This document shows, piece by piece, positions 18,402-27,936 of a stretch of 64,000 bases of DNA (its first letter is position 1; each line of letters begins with the position of its first letter). This stretch comes from Pseudomonas mucidolens. GTDB taxonomy: Bacteria; Pseudomonadota; Gammaproteobacteria; Pseudomonadales; Pseudomonadaceae. The notes under the pieces were generated by a model, which saw only the letters and a program-made list of their open reading frames with translations, was not told where the DNA came from and did no database searches. Both the position numbers and the translations under genes were made by a program. The stretch lies in assembly GCF_900106045.1 (NCBI RefSeq), contig NZ_LT629802.1, positions 682,001 to 746,000 on the forward strand, read 5' to 3'.

Positions 18402-18583
18402 CCTCTTGTAGCGAGGGCGCTTGTCCTGTGGCGAGGGGGCTTGTCCCCCGTTGGGCTGCGTAGCAGCCCCAATCGCTATACACCGCATTGTTCCAGAAAG
18501 AACTCAGTGACTCTTTTCAGGGCCGCTTCGCGCCCCAACGGGGGACAAGCCCCCTCGCCACAGGACAAGCCCCTCGCCACAGA
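18402..18583. repeat. REPIN cluster, family A
   Basis: The REP forward arm GTGGCGAGGGGGCTTGTCCC is at 18428-18470. The reverse arm (CCCCAACGGGGGACAAGCCC...) is at 18533-18562. Partial extra copies flank both sides (CTCTTGTAGCGAGGGCGC at 18403 and CAAGCCCCTCGCCACAG at 18566). It is the same family as the 7.1 kb REPIN. Confidence 0.88.
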
Positions 18584-18608
18584 CAAACTCCCTAACCACT
18601 GGGTGTGT

Positions 18609-18797
18609 TCAGGCGCTTTGTGCCTGGCGTTTCATCTCAAGCGTTTCCAGCTCGTTCTTATAGTTCTGAGCGTCGCTCTCGTTATGAAACATGCCGACCA
18701 GCAGGTCTTGTTGGTGTACATCCCAGATGTGAATCCCATGGCCCAGCGCTTCGTGGGGCATATGTGCATCGTCGCGTTCAGTTACTTTTACAGTCAT
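18609..18797 (-). CDS. Small conserved hypothetical protein (62 aa)
   Basis: A 62-residue soluble protein (MTVKVTERDDAHMPHEAL...) with a compact beta-like start (GHGIHIWDVHQQDLLVGMF) and a helical C-terminus (SDAQNYKNELETLEMKRQA). GGAG lies before ATG 18797. No signal peptide. It may be a small alpha/beta domain, but I know no function. Confidence 0.65.
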   Translation of the reverse strand: MTVKVTERDDAHMPHEALGHGIHIWDVHQQDLLVGMFHNESDAQNYKNELETLEMKRQAQSA

Positions 18798-19017
18798 CTG
18801 CTTGCTCCAATCTCTGGTTGATCTGCGGCAAGGCGTCGCAGGCCTTTGTTATAGGGTTTGTGGGTTTGCTGAGTAAATAACCAGGATTTGCAACAGACCT
18901 TTACAGAATTACCAACAGTTCTACAGGCCCCATAAATTGCGACATTGCGTCGCAGGTTGCTGAGTTTCATGACAAAAGTTTCATGTTGGTGGTGTGAGCG
19001 TGATGAACGTTCGGGCG

Positions 19018-19050
19018 AAAAAAAGCCCCGCATTCAGCGAGGCTCTTTCA
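19018..19050 (-). terminator. Rho-independent terminator of the purM-purN-DUF3108 unit
   Basis: On the minus strand, AAAGAGCCTCGC pairs imperfectly with GCGGGGCTTT around a short loop, followed by a T-run (seen as A-run 19018-19024 on the plus strand). It lies just past the DUF3108 stop. Confidence 0.8.
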
Positions 19051-19062
19051 AGCGTTCAACGA

Positions 19063-19776
19063 TCAGCTGCCTTTCACGGGCTTGCCGTCGACCGTACCTT
19101 CCAACAGCATGATGTTGTATTCCTTGCCGTCGGTCTCGACCTGTTGCAGGCGAACCAGCAGGTGGTCCCAGTCCTTGGCAAACCACATCACCGTGGTGCG
19201 TTTGCTTTGAGTCGGGTCACGTACCCGCTCAACCTTGATCGCATCGATCTGGCCAGCCTTGGTATCGACTTTCTCCGCACCCAGCACGCGGAAGTCGTAG
19301 GTATCGACTTCGCCGTCATCGACCACCTGGTAGCTCATGGTTTTCTTGCCAGCGGCTACATCGTGCTGCAATGCCAACTGGTAAGTGGACTTGTCGACCA
19401 TGCCACGGTTCAGCGGGATCTTCACCGCATCGCCACGATCAGTGCCGGTGACCATTTTGGTGGTCCAGTCGAAATCCAGGTCGGCTTTCTTGGCTTTGCC
19501 GAGGCCGCCACGTTCAAAGTGGTAGGACTGTGGCAGAAAGGTGTCTTTGTCCAGGGTCAACGTGCTTTCTTCGGTCAGGCTGGCAATCATCATCGAAGCC
19601 TTGAAGCTGAGCTTCCAGGCACCGCTGGCGGTTTTTTCCAGGCTGCGCGAAGCGGTGCCGCTCATGGGCAGCTGTTTCCAGTCGGCAGTGTAGCTGGCGG
19701 AGAAGGGCTGAAGGTCCGCTGCTTGCACGGCTGGCAAGGCAAACAGAGCAAAAGCGAAGAGCAGGGCGCGACGCAT
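19063..19776 (-). CDS. DUF3108 periplasmic protein
   Basis: A 237-residue exported protein with a signal peptide cleaved after about residue 19 (VQA). It has a beta-rich mature domain (FSASYTADWKQLPMSGTASRSL; later KVERVRDPTQSKRTTVMWFAKDWDHLLVRLQQ) typical of DUF3108. In Pseudomonas it sits just downstream of purN, as here (8 bases between them), but its role is unknown and a purine link is not implied by sequence. A good terminator follows. Confidence 0.88.
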   Translation of the reverse strand: MRRALLFAFALFALPAVQAADLQPFSASYTADWKQLPMSGTASRSLEKTASGAWKLSFKASMMIASLTEESTLTLDKDTFLPQSYHFERGGLGKAKKADLDFDWTTKMVTGTDRGDAVKIPLNRGMVDKSTYQLALQHDVAAGKKTMSYQVVDDGEVDTYDFRVLGAEKVDTKAGQIDAIKVERVRDPTQSKRTTVMWFAKDWDHLLVRLQQVETDGKEYNIMLLEGTVDGKPVKGS

Positions 19777-19784
19777 AAAATCTC

Positions 19785-20435
19785 CTAGGTTCGAATCAAG
19801 TGGCCGCTGGCCGCAAGTAACTGACCGTCCAATAATGCACCTTGGTCGCCAAGAATCAACCGTCCCTCGGCGAACCAGCGAACAGCCAGCGGGTAAATCC
19901 TGTGTTCCTGGGTGTGAACCCGTTGGGCAAGGGTGTGTGCAGAGTCCGCAGACTCTACCGGAATCACTGCCTGTACGACCAGAGGCCCGCCATCGAGTTC
20001 CTCGGTGACGAAGTGTACGCTGCAGCCATGCTCCGTATCACCGGCCTCAAGGGCGCGTTGATGAGTATGTAACCCTTTATATTTGGGCAGCAGGGAAGGG
20101 TGGATATTCAGCAGGCGTCCCTGGTAATGACGCACGAAATCAGCGCTGAGAATACGCATGAAACCAGCCAGTACCACGAGTTTGGGGTCGAACGCATCGA
20201 TCAGTTCGATCAAGGCTGCATCGAAAGCTTCGCGACCGTCGAACACCTTGTGGTCCAGCGTACGGGTATCGATACCCGCGTCTTTGGCGCGCTGCAGGCC
20301 GTAGGCATCGCTGCGGTTGGAAATCACCGCAGCGACACGCACCGGGCTGTCGCCGGTGCGAGTGCTGTCGATCAGGGCCTGCAAGTTACTGCCGGTGCCG
20401 GAGAGCAGCACCACGACATTACAGGTCGGGGACAT
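19785..20435 (-). CDS. purN: Phosphoribosylglycinamide formyltransferase
   Basis: A 216-residue cytoplasmic enzyme that transfers a formyl group from 10-formyl-THF to GAR in purine synthesis. It has the N-terminal phosphate loop SGTGSNLQAL (residues 12-21). The catalytic Asn-His pair is in LLNIHPSLLPKYKG near 105-118 and the Asp is in the HFVTEELDGGPLV segment near 140. It shares its start with the end of purM (overlap at 20435), so translation is coupled. Confidence 0.95.
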   Translation of the reverse strand: MSPTCNVVVLLSGTGSNLQALIDSTRTGDSPVRVAAVISNRSDAYGLQRAKDAGIDTRTLDHKVFDGREAFDAALIELIDAFDPKLVVLAGFMRILSADFVRHYQGRLLNIHPSLLPKYKGLHTHQRALEAGDTEHGCSVHFVTEELDGGPLVVQAVIPVESADSAHTLAQRVHTQEHRIYPLAVRWFAEGRLILGDQGALLDGQLLAASGHLIRT

Positions 20436-21493
20436 CAGTGTGCCTTGAGGTTCTTCAGTTCAACCTGGGCCGCGCCCTCGGCAGCGCTAGCGATCTGGCC
20501 GATCACCCATGGCTGCTCGCCGGCTTCACGCAGCACGTTCAGCGCAGTTTCAACGTGCTCTTGAGCGACGCAGATCACCATGCCCACGCCGCAGTTCAGC
20601 ACGCGGTGCATTTCGGTTTCGTTGACGTTGCCTTGTTCTTGCAGCCAATCGAACACGGCAGGACGCTGCCAACTGGCGACGTCGACGATCGCCTGGCTGC
20701 CTTTTGGCAATACGCGCGGGATGTTGTCCAGCAGGCCGCCACCGGTGATGTGAGCCATCGCCTTGACCGCGCCGGTGTCTTTGATCAGCTTGAGCAACGG
20801 CTTGACGTAGATGCGGGTCGGGGCCATCAGCAGATCGGTCAGTGGCTTGCCGTCGAGCTGGATGTTCTCGATGTCGGCGCCGGACACTTCGATGATCTTG
20901 CGGATCAGCGAGTAACCGTTGGAGTGCGGCCCGGACGATGGCAGGGCGAGCAGGGCGTCGCCAGCGGCAACCTTGGAGCCGTCGATGATTTCGGCTTTTT
21001 CCACGACGCCGACGCAAAAGCCGGCCAGGTCGTAGTCTTCGCCTTCGTACATGCCTGGCATTTCAGCGGTTTCACCGCCAACCAGCGAGCAACCGGAGAG
21101 TTCACAGCCCGCGCCGATGCCGGTCACGACCTGGGTCGCAGTCTCGACGTTGAGCTTGCCGGTGGCATAGTAGTCCAGGAAGAACAACGGCTCGGCACCG
21201 CAGACCACCAGGTCGTTGACGCACATGGCCACCAGATCGATGCCGATGCTGTCGTGCTTGTTCAGGTTCAGTGCCAGGCGCAGCTTGGTGCCCACACCGT
21301 CGGTGCCGGAAACCAGGACAGGCTGCTTGTAACCGGCCGGGATCTCACAGAGGGCGCCGAAACCGCCCAGGCCGCCCATGACTTCGGGGCGCGCAGTGCG
21401 CTTGGCGACGCTCTTGATGCGTTCGACCAATGCTTCACCGGCGTCGATGTCTACACCGGCGTCCTTGTAGCTCAGGGAGGGTTGCTTGCTCAT
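20435..21493 (-). CDS. purM: Phosphoribosylformylglycinamidine cyclo-ligase (AIR synthetase)
   Basis: A 352-residue cytoplasmic enzyme that closes FGAM to AIR with ATP. It begins [20 protein letters not shown]. It has GTDGVGTKL (about 65), the [23 protein letters not shown] signature (about 90-112), [11 protein letters not shown] (about 140) and [13 protein letters not shown] (about 250). Length and motifs match the family. First gene of the purM-purN-DUF3108 unit. Confidence 0.95.
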   Translation of the reverse strand: MSKQPSLSYKDAGVDIDAGEALVERIKSVAKRTARPEVMGGLGGFGALCEIPAGYKQPVLVSGTDGVGTKLRLALNLNKHDSIGIDLVAMCVNDLVVCGAEPLFFLDYYATGKLNVETATQVVTGIGAGCELSGCSLVGGETAEMPGMYEGEDYDLAGFCVGVVEKAEIIDGSKVAAGDALLALPSSGPHSNGYSLIRKIIEVSGADIENIQLDGKPLTDLLMAPTRIYVKPLLKLIKDTGAVKAMAHITGGGLLDNIPRVLPKGSQAIVDVASWQRPAVFDWLQEQGNVNETEMHRVLNCGVGMVICVAQEHVETALNVLREAGEQPWVIGQIASAAEGAAQVELKNLKAH

Positions 21494-21836
21494 GATCCAG
21501 GCCTTTAGGGGGGATTCAGGGGTAACGACCGAGCTGGCGGGGGCTTTCGTGAAAACCCAGCCGATGACGGTCTGCGAAGGCGCGCGATTTTATCAGGCTT
21601 GAGGGGCAGCGGCCATCCTCGGGCCGACGGGCAGAGGCATATGGTGGTAAAAAAATCTTAATCGACGCCACAATGACCCGTATTAAGGTATAGCCTTTAA
21701 ACCGCTAGCGTTATGACAGTACGAAAACTTGCCAGGGCGTTGTGAATATTTTATCGGCGGTTGTGGTCACAGCCTTGCTAAACCCTGTTAACGCGGTGCG
21801 TTTCAGCCGCTTTTTGTCGTTCGGGAATCTTTCTTC
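21494..21836. other. Divergent intergenic region purM / DUF2066
   Basis: 343 bases with no gene. The centre is AT-rich (around 21650-21720, with TTAAGGTATAGCCTTTAA-like dyads), which is consistent with back-to-back promoters. I do not recognise a specific operator or riboswitch. Confidence 0.5.
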
Positions 21837-22895
21837 ATGGGTCTGAGTCGATACATTTTTGTAGGCTGTTTGTCATTGGTCAGCCTGGCGAGTCATGCCG
21901 AAACCTTCAATGGACTATATCAAGTGCTGGAGCCTGTCAGCAGCCAGGCCCCGGAGGAGCGGGACCAGGCTACTCAGCGCGCCCTGGAAACCCTGGTGAT
22001 TCGCCTGACCGGCGATGCCAAGGCTGCGCAAAGCCCTGGCTTGGCCGCGATACGCAAGGATCCGCAACAAATCATCAGCCAGTTCGGCTATGACGCCGGT
22101 CCTCCGGAAAGCCTGCAGGTCGATTTCGACCCGGCCAGCACTGATCGCGCGCTTCGTGGCGCGGGCCTGGCGCTGTGGGGCAGCAATCGACCGCTGATTC
22201 TCGGTTGGTGGCTGAGCGACTCGACCGAAGGCAGCAGCCTGATCGGGGATGGTCAGGCTGCCGCGCAGCCGTTGCGTCGTGCCGCCCAGCATCGTGGTTT
22301 GCCGTTGCGCCTGCCGTTGGGCGATCTCGATGAGCAGATTGTCGCCACTGCGCCAAATCTCGAAAGTGCGGATCCGGCGCCATTGCGGGCGGCGTCCGAG
22401 CGCTACGGTGCGGATGCCTTGTTGGCGGTGCACGCCCGTGAAGGCGCGGATCAATGGCAAGCCAAGTGGCGCTTATGGGTAGGTGACGAAACCGAACAGG
22501 GCAGCGTGCAGGGCGCGGATACCGCGGCCCCGGCGGATGCTGTCCTACTGGCAGTCAGCGAGCGTCTGGCACCGCGCTATGCGGTCAAGCCGGGGGCTTC
22601 CAGTGAGCAATTGCTGGAGGTGCGGGGTATGAACCTGGAACGTTATGCGGCGCTGGGGCATCTGTTGGAGCCTTTCGGAGCGCAGTTGCTGCGGGTCGAT
22701 GGCAGCCGGATTGTCTATCGGGTCAATGGTAGCGCCGATCAATTGCGCACCCAGCTCAGCCTGGCGAAGTTGCAGGAAATACCGGCTGGTGAAGAGCCAG
22801 CGCCACAACCTGCCCAGCCGCCGGCCGTCGAGGGTTCCCCGCCAGCGCCGATACCGGTGGTCGAGCCGACGCCGCAGTTGCGGTTTCGCTGGTAA
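21837..22895 (+). CDS. DUF2066 exported protein
   Basis: A 352-residue protein with an N-terminal signal peptide (LSLVSLASHAET, cleaved near residue 21). The mature domain has RDQATQRALETLVIRLTG and GLALWGSNRPLILGWW, the DUF2066 signature. The C-terminal ~25 residues are Pro/Ala-rich. Function unknown. It is followed 41 bases later by the PerM-type permease and may be in one unit with it and hda, a linkage conserved in Pseudomonas. Confidence 0.87.
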   Translation: MGLSRYIFVGCLSLVSLASHAETFNGLYQVLEPVSSQAPEERDQATQRALETLVIRLTGDAKAAQSPGLAAIRKDPQQIISQFGYDAGPPESLQVDFDPASTDRALRGAGLALWGSNRPLILGWWLSDSTEGSSLIGDGQAAAQPLRRAAQHRGLPLRLPLGDLDEQIVATAPNLESADPAPLRAASERYGADALLAVHAREGADQWQAKWRLWVGDETEQGSVQGADTAAPADAVLLAVSERLAPRYAVKPGASSEQLLEVRGMNLERYAALGHLLEPFGAQLLRVDGSRIVYRVNGSADQLRTQLSLAKLQEIPAGEEPAPQPAQPPAVEGSPPAPIPVVEPTPQLRFRW

Positions 22896-22936
22896 CTATT
22901 CTTCCCTTTATAGAAGCAAACGAGATGGAGCGGTTT

Positions 22937-24010
22937 ATGGCGGATACGCGTCGTTGGGTGTGGCTTGGCGGGATCGTCCTGCTGTGCGTTTTTGTATTCC
23001 TGCTGCATTCGATTCTGACGCCGTTCCTGGTCGCCTTGCTGCTTGCCTATCTGTTCGATCCGGTGGTGGATCGCCTGGAAAGAGCCGGGCTGTCGCGGAC
23101 CTGGGGCGTGGTGGCGGTGTTTACGCTTTTTACCCTGATCGTCATGGCGCTATTGCTGGTGCTGATACCGATGCTGGCCAAGCAACTGGTTCGCCTCTAC
23201 GAACTGGTTCCACAGATACTCGATTGGCTGCAGCACACGGCGTTGCCTTATGCGCAATCCAAGCTTGGCCTGGCCGACGGTTTCTGGAAATTCGACAAAA
23301 TCAAGGCCGGTATCAGTGAGCACATGGGTCAGACCACCGATATCGTCGGCATCATTCTCAGTCAGGCGACGGCGTCCAGCCTGGCGCTGATCGGATGGTT
23401 GACCAATCTGGTGCTGATTCCAGTGGTGGCTTTTTACCTGTTGCGTGATTGGGACATCATGATGGCGAAGATCCGCAGCTTGCTGCCGCGCGATCGCGAG
23501 CAGCGCATCATGTCCCTGGCGGGGGAATGCCATGAAGTACTTGGCGCGTTCGTCCGTGGTCAGTTGCTGGTCATGCTGGCCTTGGGATTTATCTATGCGG
23601 CGGGATTAATGCTCATCGGCCTGGAGTTGGGCCTGTTGATCGGTGTGATCGCCGGCCTGGCGGCGATTGTGCCGTACATGGGGTTTGTGATCGGCATCGG
23701 TGCCGCGCTGGTGGCGGGACTGTTCCAGTTTGGCGGCGACTTGTATCCGATGCTGGGGATTGTCGCGGTGTTCATGGTCGGGCAGGCACTCGAAGGCATG
23801 GTGCTGACGCCGTTGCTGGTGGGCGATCGGATCGGACTGCATCCGGTGGCGGTGATCTTTGCGATCCTGGCGGGCGGCGAGTTGTTCGGTTTTACCGGGA
23901 TTCTGTTGGCGCTGCCGATAGCGGCGGTGATCATGGTGCTGGTTCGCCATCTGCATGAGCTGTACAAGGATTCGGATGCCTATCTGGGTGTCGATGAACC
24001 CGAGTTATAA
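22937..24010 (+). CDS. AI-2E / PerM-family permease
   Basis: A 357-residue inner-membrane protein with about eight helices and the family's central soluble loop (residues about 85-150). Signatures include FLVALLLAYLFDPVVDRLE near 40 and the C-terminal GLHPVAVIFAILAGGELFGFTGILLALPIAAV. The family includes TqsA and PerM; the substrate here is not predictable. I prefer ATG 22937 (GGAG seven bases upstream) over ATG 22925, which would add MERF. Confidence 0.88.
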   Translation: MADTRRWVWLGGIVLLCVFVFLLHSILTPFLVALLLAYLFDPVVDRLERAGLSRTWGVVAVFTLFTLIVMALLLVLIPMLAKQLVRLYELVPQILDWLQHTALPYAQSKLGLADGFWKFDKIKAGISEHMGQTTDIVGIILSQATASSLALIGWLTNLVLIPVVAFYLLRDWDIMMAKIRSLLPRDREQRIMSLAGECHEVLGAFVRGQLLVMLALGFIYAAGLMLIGLELGLLIGVIAGLAAIVPYMGFVIGIGAALVAGLFQFGGDLYPMLGIVAVFMVGQALEGMVLTPLLVGDRIGLHPVAVIFAILAGGELFGFTGILLALPIAAVIMVLVRHLHELYKDSDAYLGVDEPEL

Positions 24011-24016
24011 GGTCAA

Positions 24017-24050
24017 TGACAAGCCCGGTTCGAGCCCGGGTTTGTTGTCA
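24017..24050 (+). terminator. Hairpin after the PerM-type gene
   Basis: TGACAA...TTGTCA encloses CCCGG...CCGGG, giving a long imperfect hairpin immediately after the stop codon. It is a likely terminator, without a perfect U-run. Confidence 0.6.
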
Positions 24051-24226
24051 GTGCGTGTCGGGGAGTTGGCCGTCGCGTCAAACAAACCCCAAAAAATCCA
24101 ACGAGTTAACGCAAACCTTTGATTTTGCTTGTGGTCTGTTGCATTGTGCGCCCGGCACCACGGGTATAAACTTTGCAAACTTTTCACAGAGGCCACTAAC
24201 GGTTCGATTCGAACTGTTCAGTCAGC

Positions 24227-24931
24227 ATGAAACCGATTCAGTTGCCCCTAGGTGTGCGTCTGCGTGACGACGCTACCTTTATCAACTACTACCCAGGCGC
24301 CAATGCCGCTGCACTCGGCTATGTCGAGCGGCTTTGCGAAGCCGACGCCGGCTGGACCGAAAGCCTGATTTACCTCTGGGGCAAGGACGGCGTGGGGCGT
24401 ACTCACTTGTTGCAGGCTGCTTGCCTGCGCTTTGAGCAGTTGGGGGAGTCGGCGGTGTACCTGCCGCTGGCAGAGTTGCTGGATCGCGGCATCGAAATCC
24501 TCGATCACCTTGAACAATACGAACTGGTTTGCCTGGATGACCTGCAAGCGGTCGCAGGGCGCGCGGATTGGGAAGAAGCGCTGTTCCACCTGTTCAATCG
24601 TCTGCGCGACAGCGGTCGACGATTGTTGATTGCCGCTTCCACCTCACCTCGCGAATTGCCGGTCAAACTGGCGGATCTCAAGTCGCGGCTGACCCTGGCG
24701 CTGATTTTCCAGATGCGTCCATTGTCCGATGAAGACAAGCTGCGCGCCCTGCAATTGCGTGCCTCGCGCCGCGGTCTGCACCTCACCGATGAAGTCGGTC
24801 ACTTCATCCTCACACGCGGGACCCGCAGCATGAGTGCTTTGTTCGATTTGCTCGAACAGCTCGATCAAGCCTCGTTGCAAGCCCAGCGCAAACTGACGAT
24901 TCCCTTTCTCAAAGAAACCCTGGGCTGGTGA
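24227..24931 (+). CDS. hda: DnaA regulatory inactivator Hda
   Basis: A 234-residue AAA+ protein homologous to the ATPase domain of DnaA. Bound to the sliding clamp it promotes hydrolysis of DnaA-ATP to prevent re-initiation. The N-terminal clamp-binding motif QLPLGV (residues 5-10) is present. The P-loop is GKDGVGRTHLLQA near 49-61 and the Walker B-like LVCLDDLQAV is near 100. The C-terminal lid is helical (SMSALFDLLEQLDQASL). DnaA domain IV is absent, as expected for Hda. Confidence 0.94.
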   Translation: MKPIQLPLGVRLRDDATFINYYPGANAAALGYVERLCEADAGWTESLIYLWGKDGVGRTHLLQAACLRFEQLGESAVYLPLAELLDRGIEILDHLEQYELVCLDDLQAVAGRADWEEALFHLFNRLRDSGRRLLIAASTSPRELPVKLADLKSRLTLALIFQMRPLSDEDKLRALQLRASRRGLHLTDEVGHFILTRGTRSMSALFDLLEQLDQASLQAQRKLTIPFLKETLGW

Positions 24932-25142
24932 TGGCCCTTTGAAATCAAGGCTTTCCGCGAATGACTGGCGCCAATGAGCCTGCGCTGGGCTGTTACGGCC
25001 ACGCAAAGACGTCTAAATGGGGTTTGAGGGCTTAGATGTCAGGCGGCAAACAAGAAGTCACATTGTTCACGATTGAATTTGCAAATCGATGTGATAGAAG
25101 GCATAGTCTCGTCTTCTTTACATACCCGCCACGGTCGTGCCC

Positions 25143-25772
25143 ATGCTAAAGCGCTTCGCACCCCTCGTGCCTCTCGCACTCGTCAGCCTGTTGTTCGGTT
25201 GCGCCACCCACCCTCAACAAGTGGCTGAGCAGCAAAAACCGCAACAACAGCATCAGGCAAAGTTCGTCGCAGCGCAGTCTTCTACTGTTTATGAAGAAGA
25301 GCTGGCGACCGAGAAAGAACTCGCCGAATTCTCCGACAGCAAGCCTTATCAGCTTCCGCTCCTGGCAGACAGCATTCTTGAGCGCGGTATGTCCCTGATC
25401 GGAACCCGTTACCGTTTCGGCGGTAGCACTGAAGCTGGTTTTGATTGCAGCGGCTTCATTGGTTACCTGTTTCGTGAAGAGGCCGGCATGAACCTGCCGC
25501 GCTCCACGCGTGAAATGATCAACCTGGATGCACCGTTGGTCGCGCGAAACAACCTCAAGCCGGGTGATCTGCTTTTCTTCAGTACCAATGGTCGTGGTCG
25601 TGTCAGCCGCGCGGGCATCTACTTGGGCGATGACCAGTTCATCCACTCCAGCAGCCGCCGCAGCGGTGGTGTGCGGGTCGATAAACTGGGCTCCAGCTAC
25701 TGGAGCAAGACTTTCATCGAGGCCAAGCGCGCCCTGGCGATGGCCCCCGGTGTCGTGACCGCCCGTAAGTAA
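25143..25772 (+). CDS. C40-family (NlpC/P60) lipoprotein, catalytic His replaced
   Basis: A 209-residue predicted lipoprotein (lipobox LFGC near residue 20) with a C-terminal NlpC/P60 domain, a family that cuts peptidoglycan stem peptides. The nucleophile Cys is in GFDCSGFIGY near residue 101. The second conserved position, normally His in S-H-(A/V)GIYLG, is Arg156 here (codon CGC at 25608-25610). The third His is in FIHSS. If real, this substitution should cripple hydrolysis. I chose ATG 25143 over GTG 25137. A paralogue follows about 140 bases later. Confidence 0.87.
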   Translation: MLKRFAPLVPLALVSLLFGCATHPQQVAEQQKPQQQHQAKFVAAQSSTVYEEELATEKELAEFSDSKPYQLPLLADSILERGMSLIGTRYRFGGSTEAGFDCSGFIGYLFREEAGMNLPRSTREMINLDAPLVARNNLKPGDLLFFSTNGRGRVSRAGIYLGDDQFIHSSSRRSGGVRVDKLGSSYWSKTFIEAKRALAMAPGVVTARK

Positions 25773-25915
25773 AGTTAAAGTGATACTTGAAGTTTGACGT
25801 GTAACCGCTAGAATCCTGAGATATTGTTGCGAACCGACCCGCGCGAGCTTGCTTGCGCGGCCTGGTTTCAGCCTTCGGCAGCGAAAGCCGCATCCAGATC
25901 AGGATTGTTCTGCCC

Positions 25916-26456
25916 ATGTCGAACTCGGCCCGCCTAATTCTTCTCGTTTGCGCCGCGTTGCTCAGCGCCTGCGCAAGTCGCCCGCAACCCGCGCCTGTGG
26001 CTGTCAAGCCCAAGCCGGTGTTCAACTACTCCACCCAGAACTTCTCGCCAGTTGCCGAGGACGTGCTGTTTCGCGCCTTGGGTTTGGTGGGAACGCCTTA
26101 TCGCTGGGGCGGTAATACTCCAGACTCGGGTTTTGATTGCAGTGGCCTGATTGGGTTTGTCTACCGCGACGCCGCTGGCATTTCCCTGCCGCGCACCACC
26201 CGCGAACTGATCGTGATGCGCGCCAAAAACGTGAGTGAAGAGGCCCTGCAAACTGGCGACTTGCTGTTCTTCGCTACCAGCGGAGGTTCGCAGGTCAGTC
26301 ACGCCGGGATCTATGTCGGCGAAGGTCGCTTTGTCCACGCTCCGCAAACGGGGGGGCACGGTCAAACTCGACACGCTGTCCAAGGCGTATTGGCAGAAAG
26401 CATACTTGGGTGCCAAGCGCGTCCTGCCGGCCGAGCACCTGGCGAGGAATCCTTGA
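25916..26456 (+). pseudogene. Second C40 (NlpC/P60) lipoprotein, frameshifted in a G-run
   Basis: A paralogue of the preceding gene. It has a lipoprotein signal with lipobox LSAC (Cys near residue 19), GFDCSGLIGF with the nucleophile Cys, SHAGIYVG with the catalytic His, and FVHAP. At 26350-26356 there is a run of seven G. Reading through it gives an unrelated tail to 26494. Removing one G restores the family ending (GTVKLDTLSKAYWQKAYLGAKRVLPAEH) with a stop at 26456. The reading frame is therefore broken by a single-base insertion near the C-terminus, after all catalytic residues. Start ATG 25916. Confidence 0.85.
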
Positions 26457-26466
26457 GGGCAGCGGC

Positions 26467-26497
26467 AAGCTATAAGAGATCTTGCAGCTTATAGCTT
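26467..26497. terminator. Inverted repeat between convergent genes
   Basis: AAGCTATAAG and CTTATAGCTT form a perfect 10-bp stem with an 11-base loop. It lies between the C40 gene and the sorbosone dehydrogenase-like gene. Likely a shared terminator. Confidence 0.6.
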
Positions 26498-26511
26498 CCA
26501 CTGCCTCTCTC

Positions 26512-27825
26512 CTACTGCGTAGCTGAAACCCGCCACACCTTATTTCCCACGTCGTCTGCTACCAGCAAGGCCCCTTGTCGATCGATCACCACGCCTACCG
26601 GCCGACCCATGGCTTTCTCGTCGCTATTGAGGAAGCCGGTCAACACATCCACCGGTTGGCCTTTCGGCATGCCCCCTTCAAACGGTACGAAAATTACCTT
26701 ATAGCCACTGTGGGGCTTGCGGTTCCATGAACCGTGCTGGCCGATAAACGCGCCGTTGCTGAACTGCGCCGGCAGCGTCGTGCCTTCGGCGAAGGTCAGG
26801 CCCAGCGAGGCCGTATGCGGCCCAACGGCATAATCCGGCACGATGGCCTTGGCCACCAGCTCCAGATCCTGCGGTTTCACGCGCACATCCACGTGCTGGC
26901 CGTAGTAGCTGAACGGCCAGCCATAAAAGCCGCCATCCTTGACTGACGTGATGTAGTCCGGCACGAGGTCACTGCCGATTTCGTCGCGCTCGTTGACCGC
27001 GGTCCACAGCTTGCCGCTTTGGGGTTCCCAGTCCATGCCGTTGGGGTTGCGCAGGCCGGATGCGAAAATCCGCTGCTTGCCGCTGGCTCGATCCACTTCC
27101 CAAATCGCCGCACGTCCCTGTTCGGCGTCCATGCCGTTTTCCCCGACGTTGCTGTTGGAACCGACGCTGACGTACAGCTTGCTGCCGTCCTTGCTGGCGA
27201 TCACGTTTTTGGTCCAGTGATGATTCAGAGGGCCGCCCGGCAGATCGATGACTTTGGTTTGCGACGCGGTGATCGAGGTTTCGCCGGTCTGGTAGGGGAA
27301 TCGCAGCAGCTTGTCCGAATCGGCGACATACAGATCGTTACCCACCAGGGTCATGCCGAACGGTGAGTTGAGGTTTTCCAGGAACACCGTGCGGGTTTCC
27401 GCCACGCCGTCATGATCGGCATCGCGCAGCAAGGTGATGCGGTTCGGGCTGGGTACTCCGGCACCGGCACGACCCATGACTTTTTCCATGACCCAGCCAC
27501 GAATGCCTTGGGCATCATCCGGCTTGGGTGGTGCGTTGGTTTCCGCTACGAGCACGTCGCCATTGGGCAGCACGTAGAGCCAGCGCGGGTGATCCAGGCC
27601 TTCGGCAAACGCCGTCACCTGGGTGCCGGGCGCGGCTGTCGGCTTGACGCCGTCGGGCCAGCCCACGGCCGGGGCGATGTTCACGGTAGGCATCAGGGTC
27701 TTGTTCGGATCCGGCAGTTTGGGCGAAGGCCCGGTGCCATCGGACACTTGCAGGGTTGAACTTTCACCGCAGGCGGCAAGGGCGCCTGCGGCCATGACCA
27801 GTAGGGCGAGTCGAGTCTTATGCAT
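26512..27825 (-). CDS. Sorbosone dehydrogenase-like PQQ-type beta-propeller lipoprotein
   Basis: A 437-residue exported protein with a lipobox (LAAC near residue 18) and a six-bladed beta-propeller of the soluble glucose/sorbosone dehydrogenase superfamily. Visible segments are [64 protein letters not shown] and [10 protein letters not shown]. Such proteins oxidise sugars or aldehydes with PQQ, but not all members keep cofactor binding, so the substrate is open. GAGGAG precedes ATG 27825. Confidence 0.88.
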   Translation of the reverse strand: MHKTRLALLVMAAGALAACGESSTLQVSDGTGPSPKLPDPNKTLMPTVNIAPAVGWPDGVKPTAAPGTQVTAFAEGLDHPRWLYVLPNGDVLVAETNAPPKPDDAQGIRGWVMEKVMGRAGAGVPSPNRITLLRDADHDGVAETRTVFLENLNSPFGMTLVGNDLYVADSDKLLRFPYQTGETSITASQTKVIDLPGGPLNHHWTKNVIASKDGSKLYVSVGSNSNVGENGMDAEQGRAAIWEVDRASGKQRIFASGLRNPNGMDWEPQSGKLWTAVNERDEIGSDLVPDYITSVKDGGFYGWPFSYYGQHVDVRVKPQDLELVAKAIVPDYAVGPHTASLGLTFAEGTTLPAQFSNGAFIGQHGSWNRKPHSGYKVIFVPFEGGMPKGQPVDVLTGFLNSDEKAMGRPVGVVIDRQGALLVADDVGNKVWRVSATQ

Positions 27826-27936
27826 GTTTTTCTCCTCAGTGCTTGTAATCATAGAGGAGCGGGCCGGCGCGATGGTTCAAGTACATGGCCGGCTTTAATT
27901 GACGCTCCACCCCCAACCCACTAACCTTCGCCGCTT

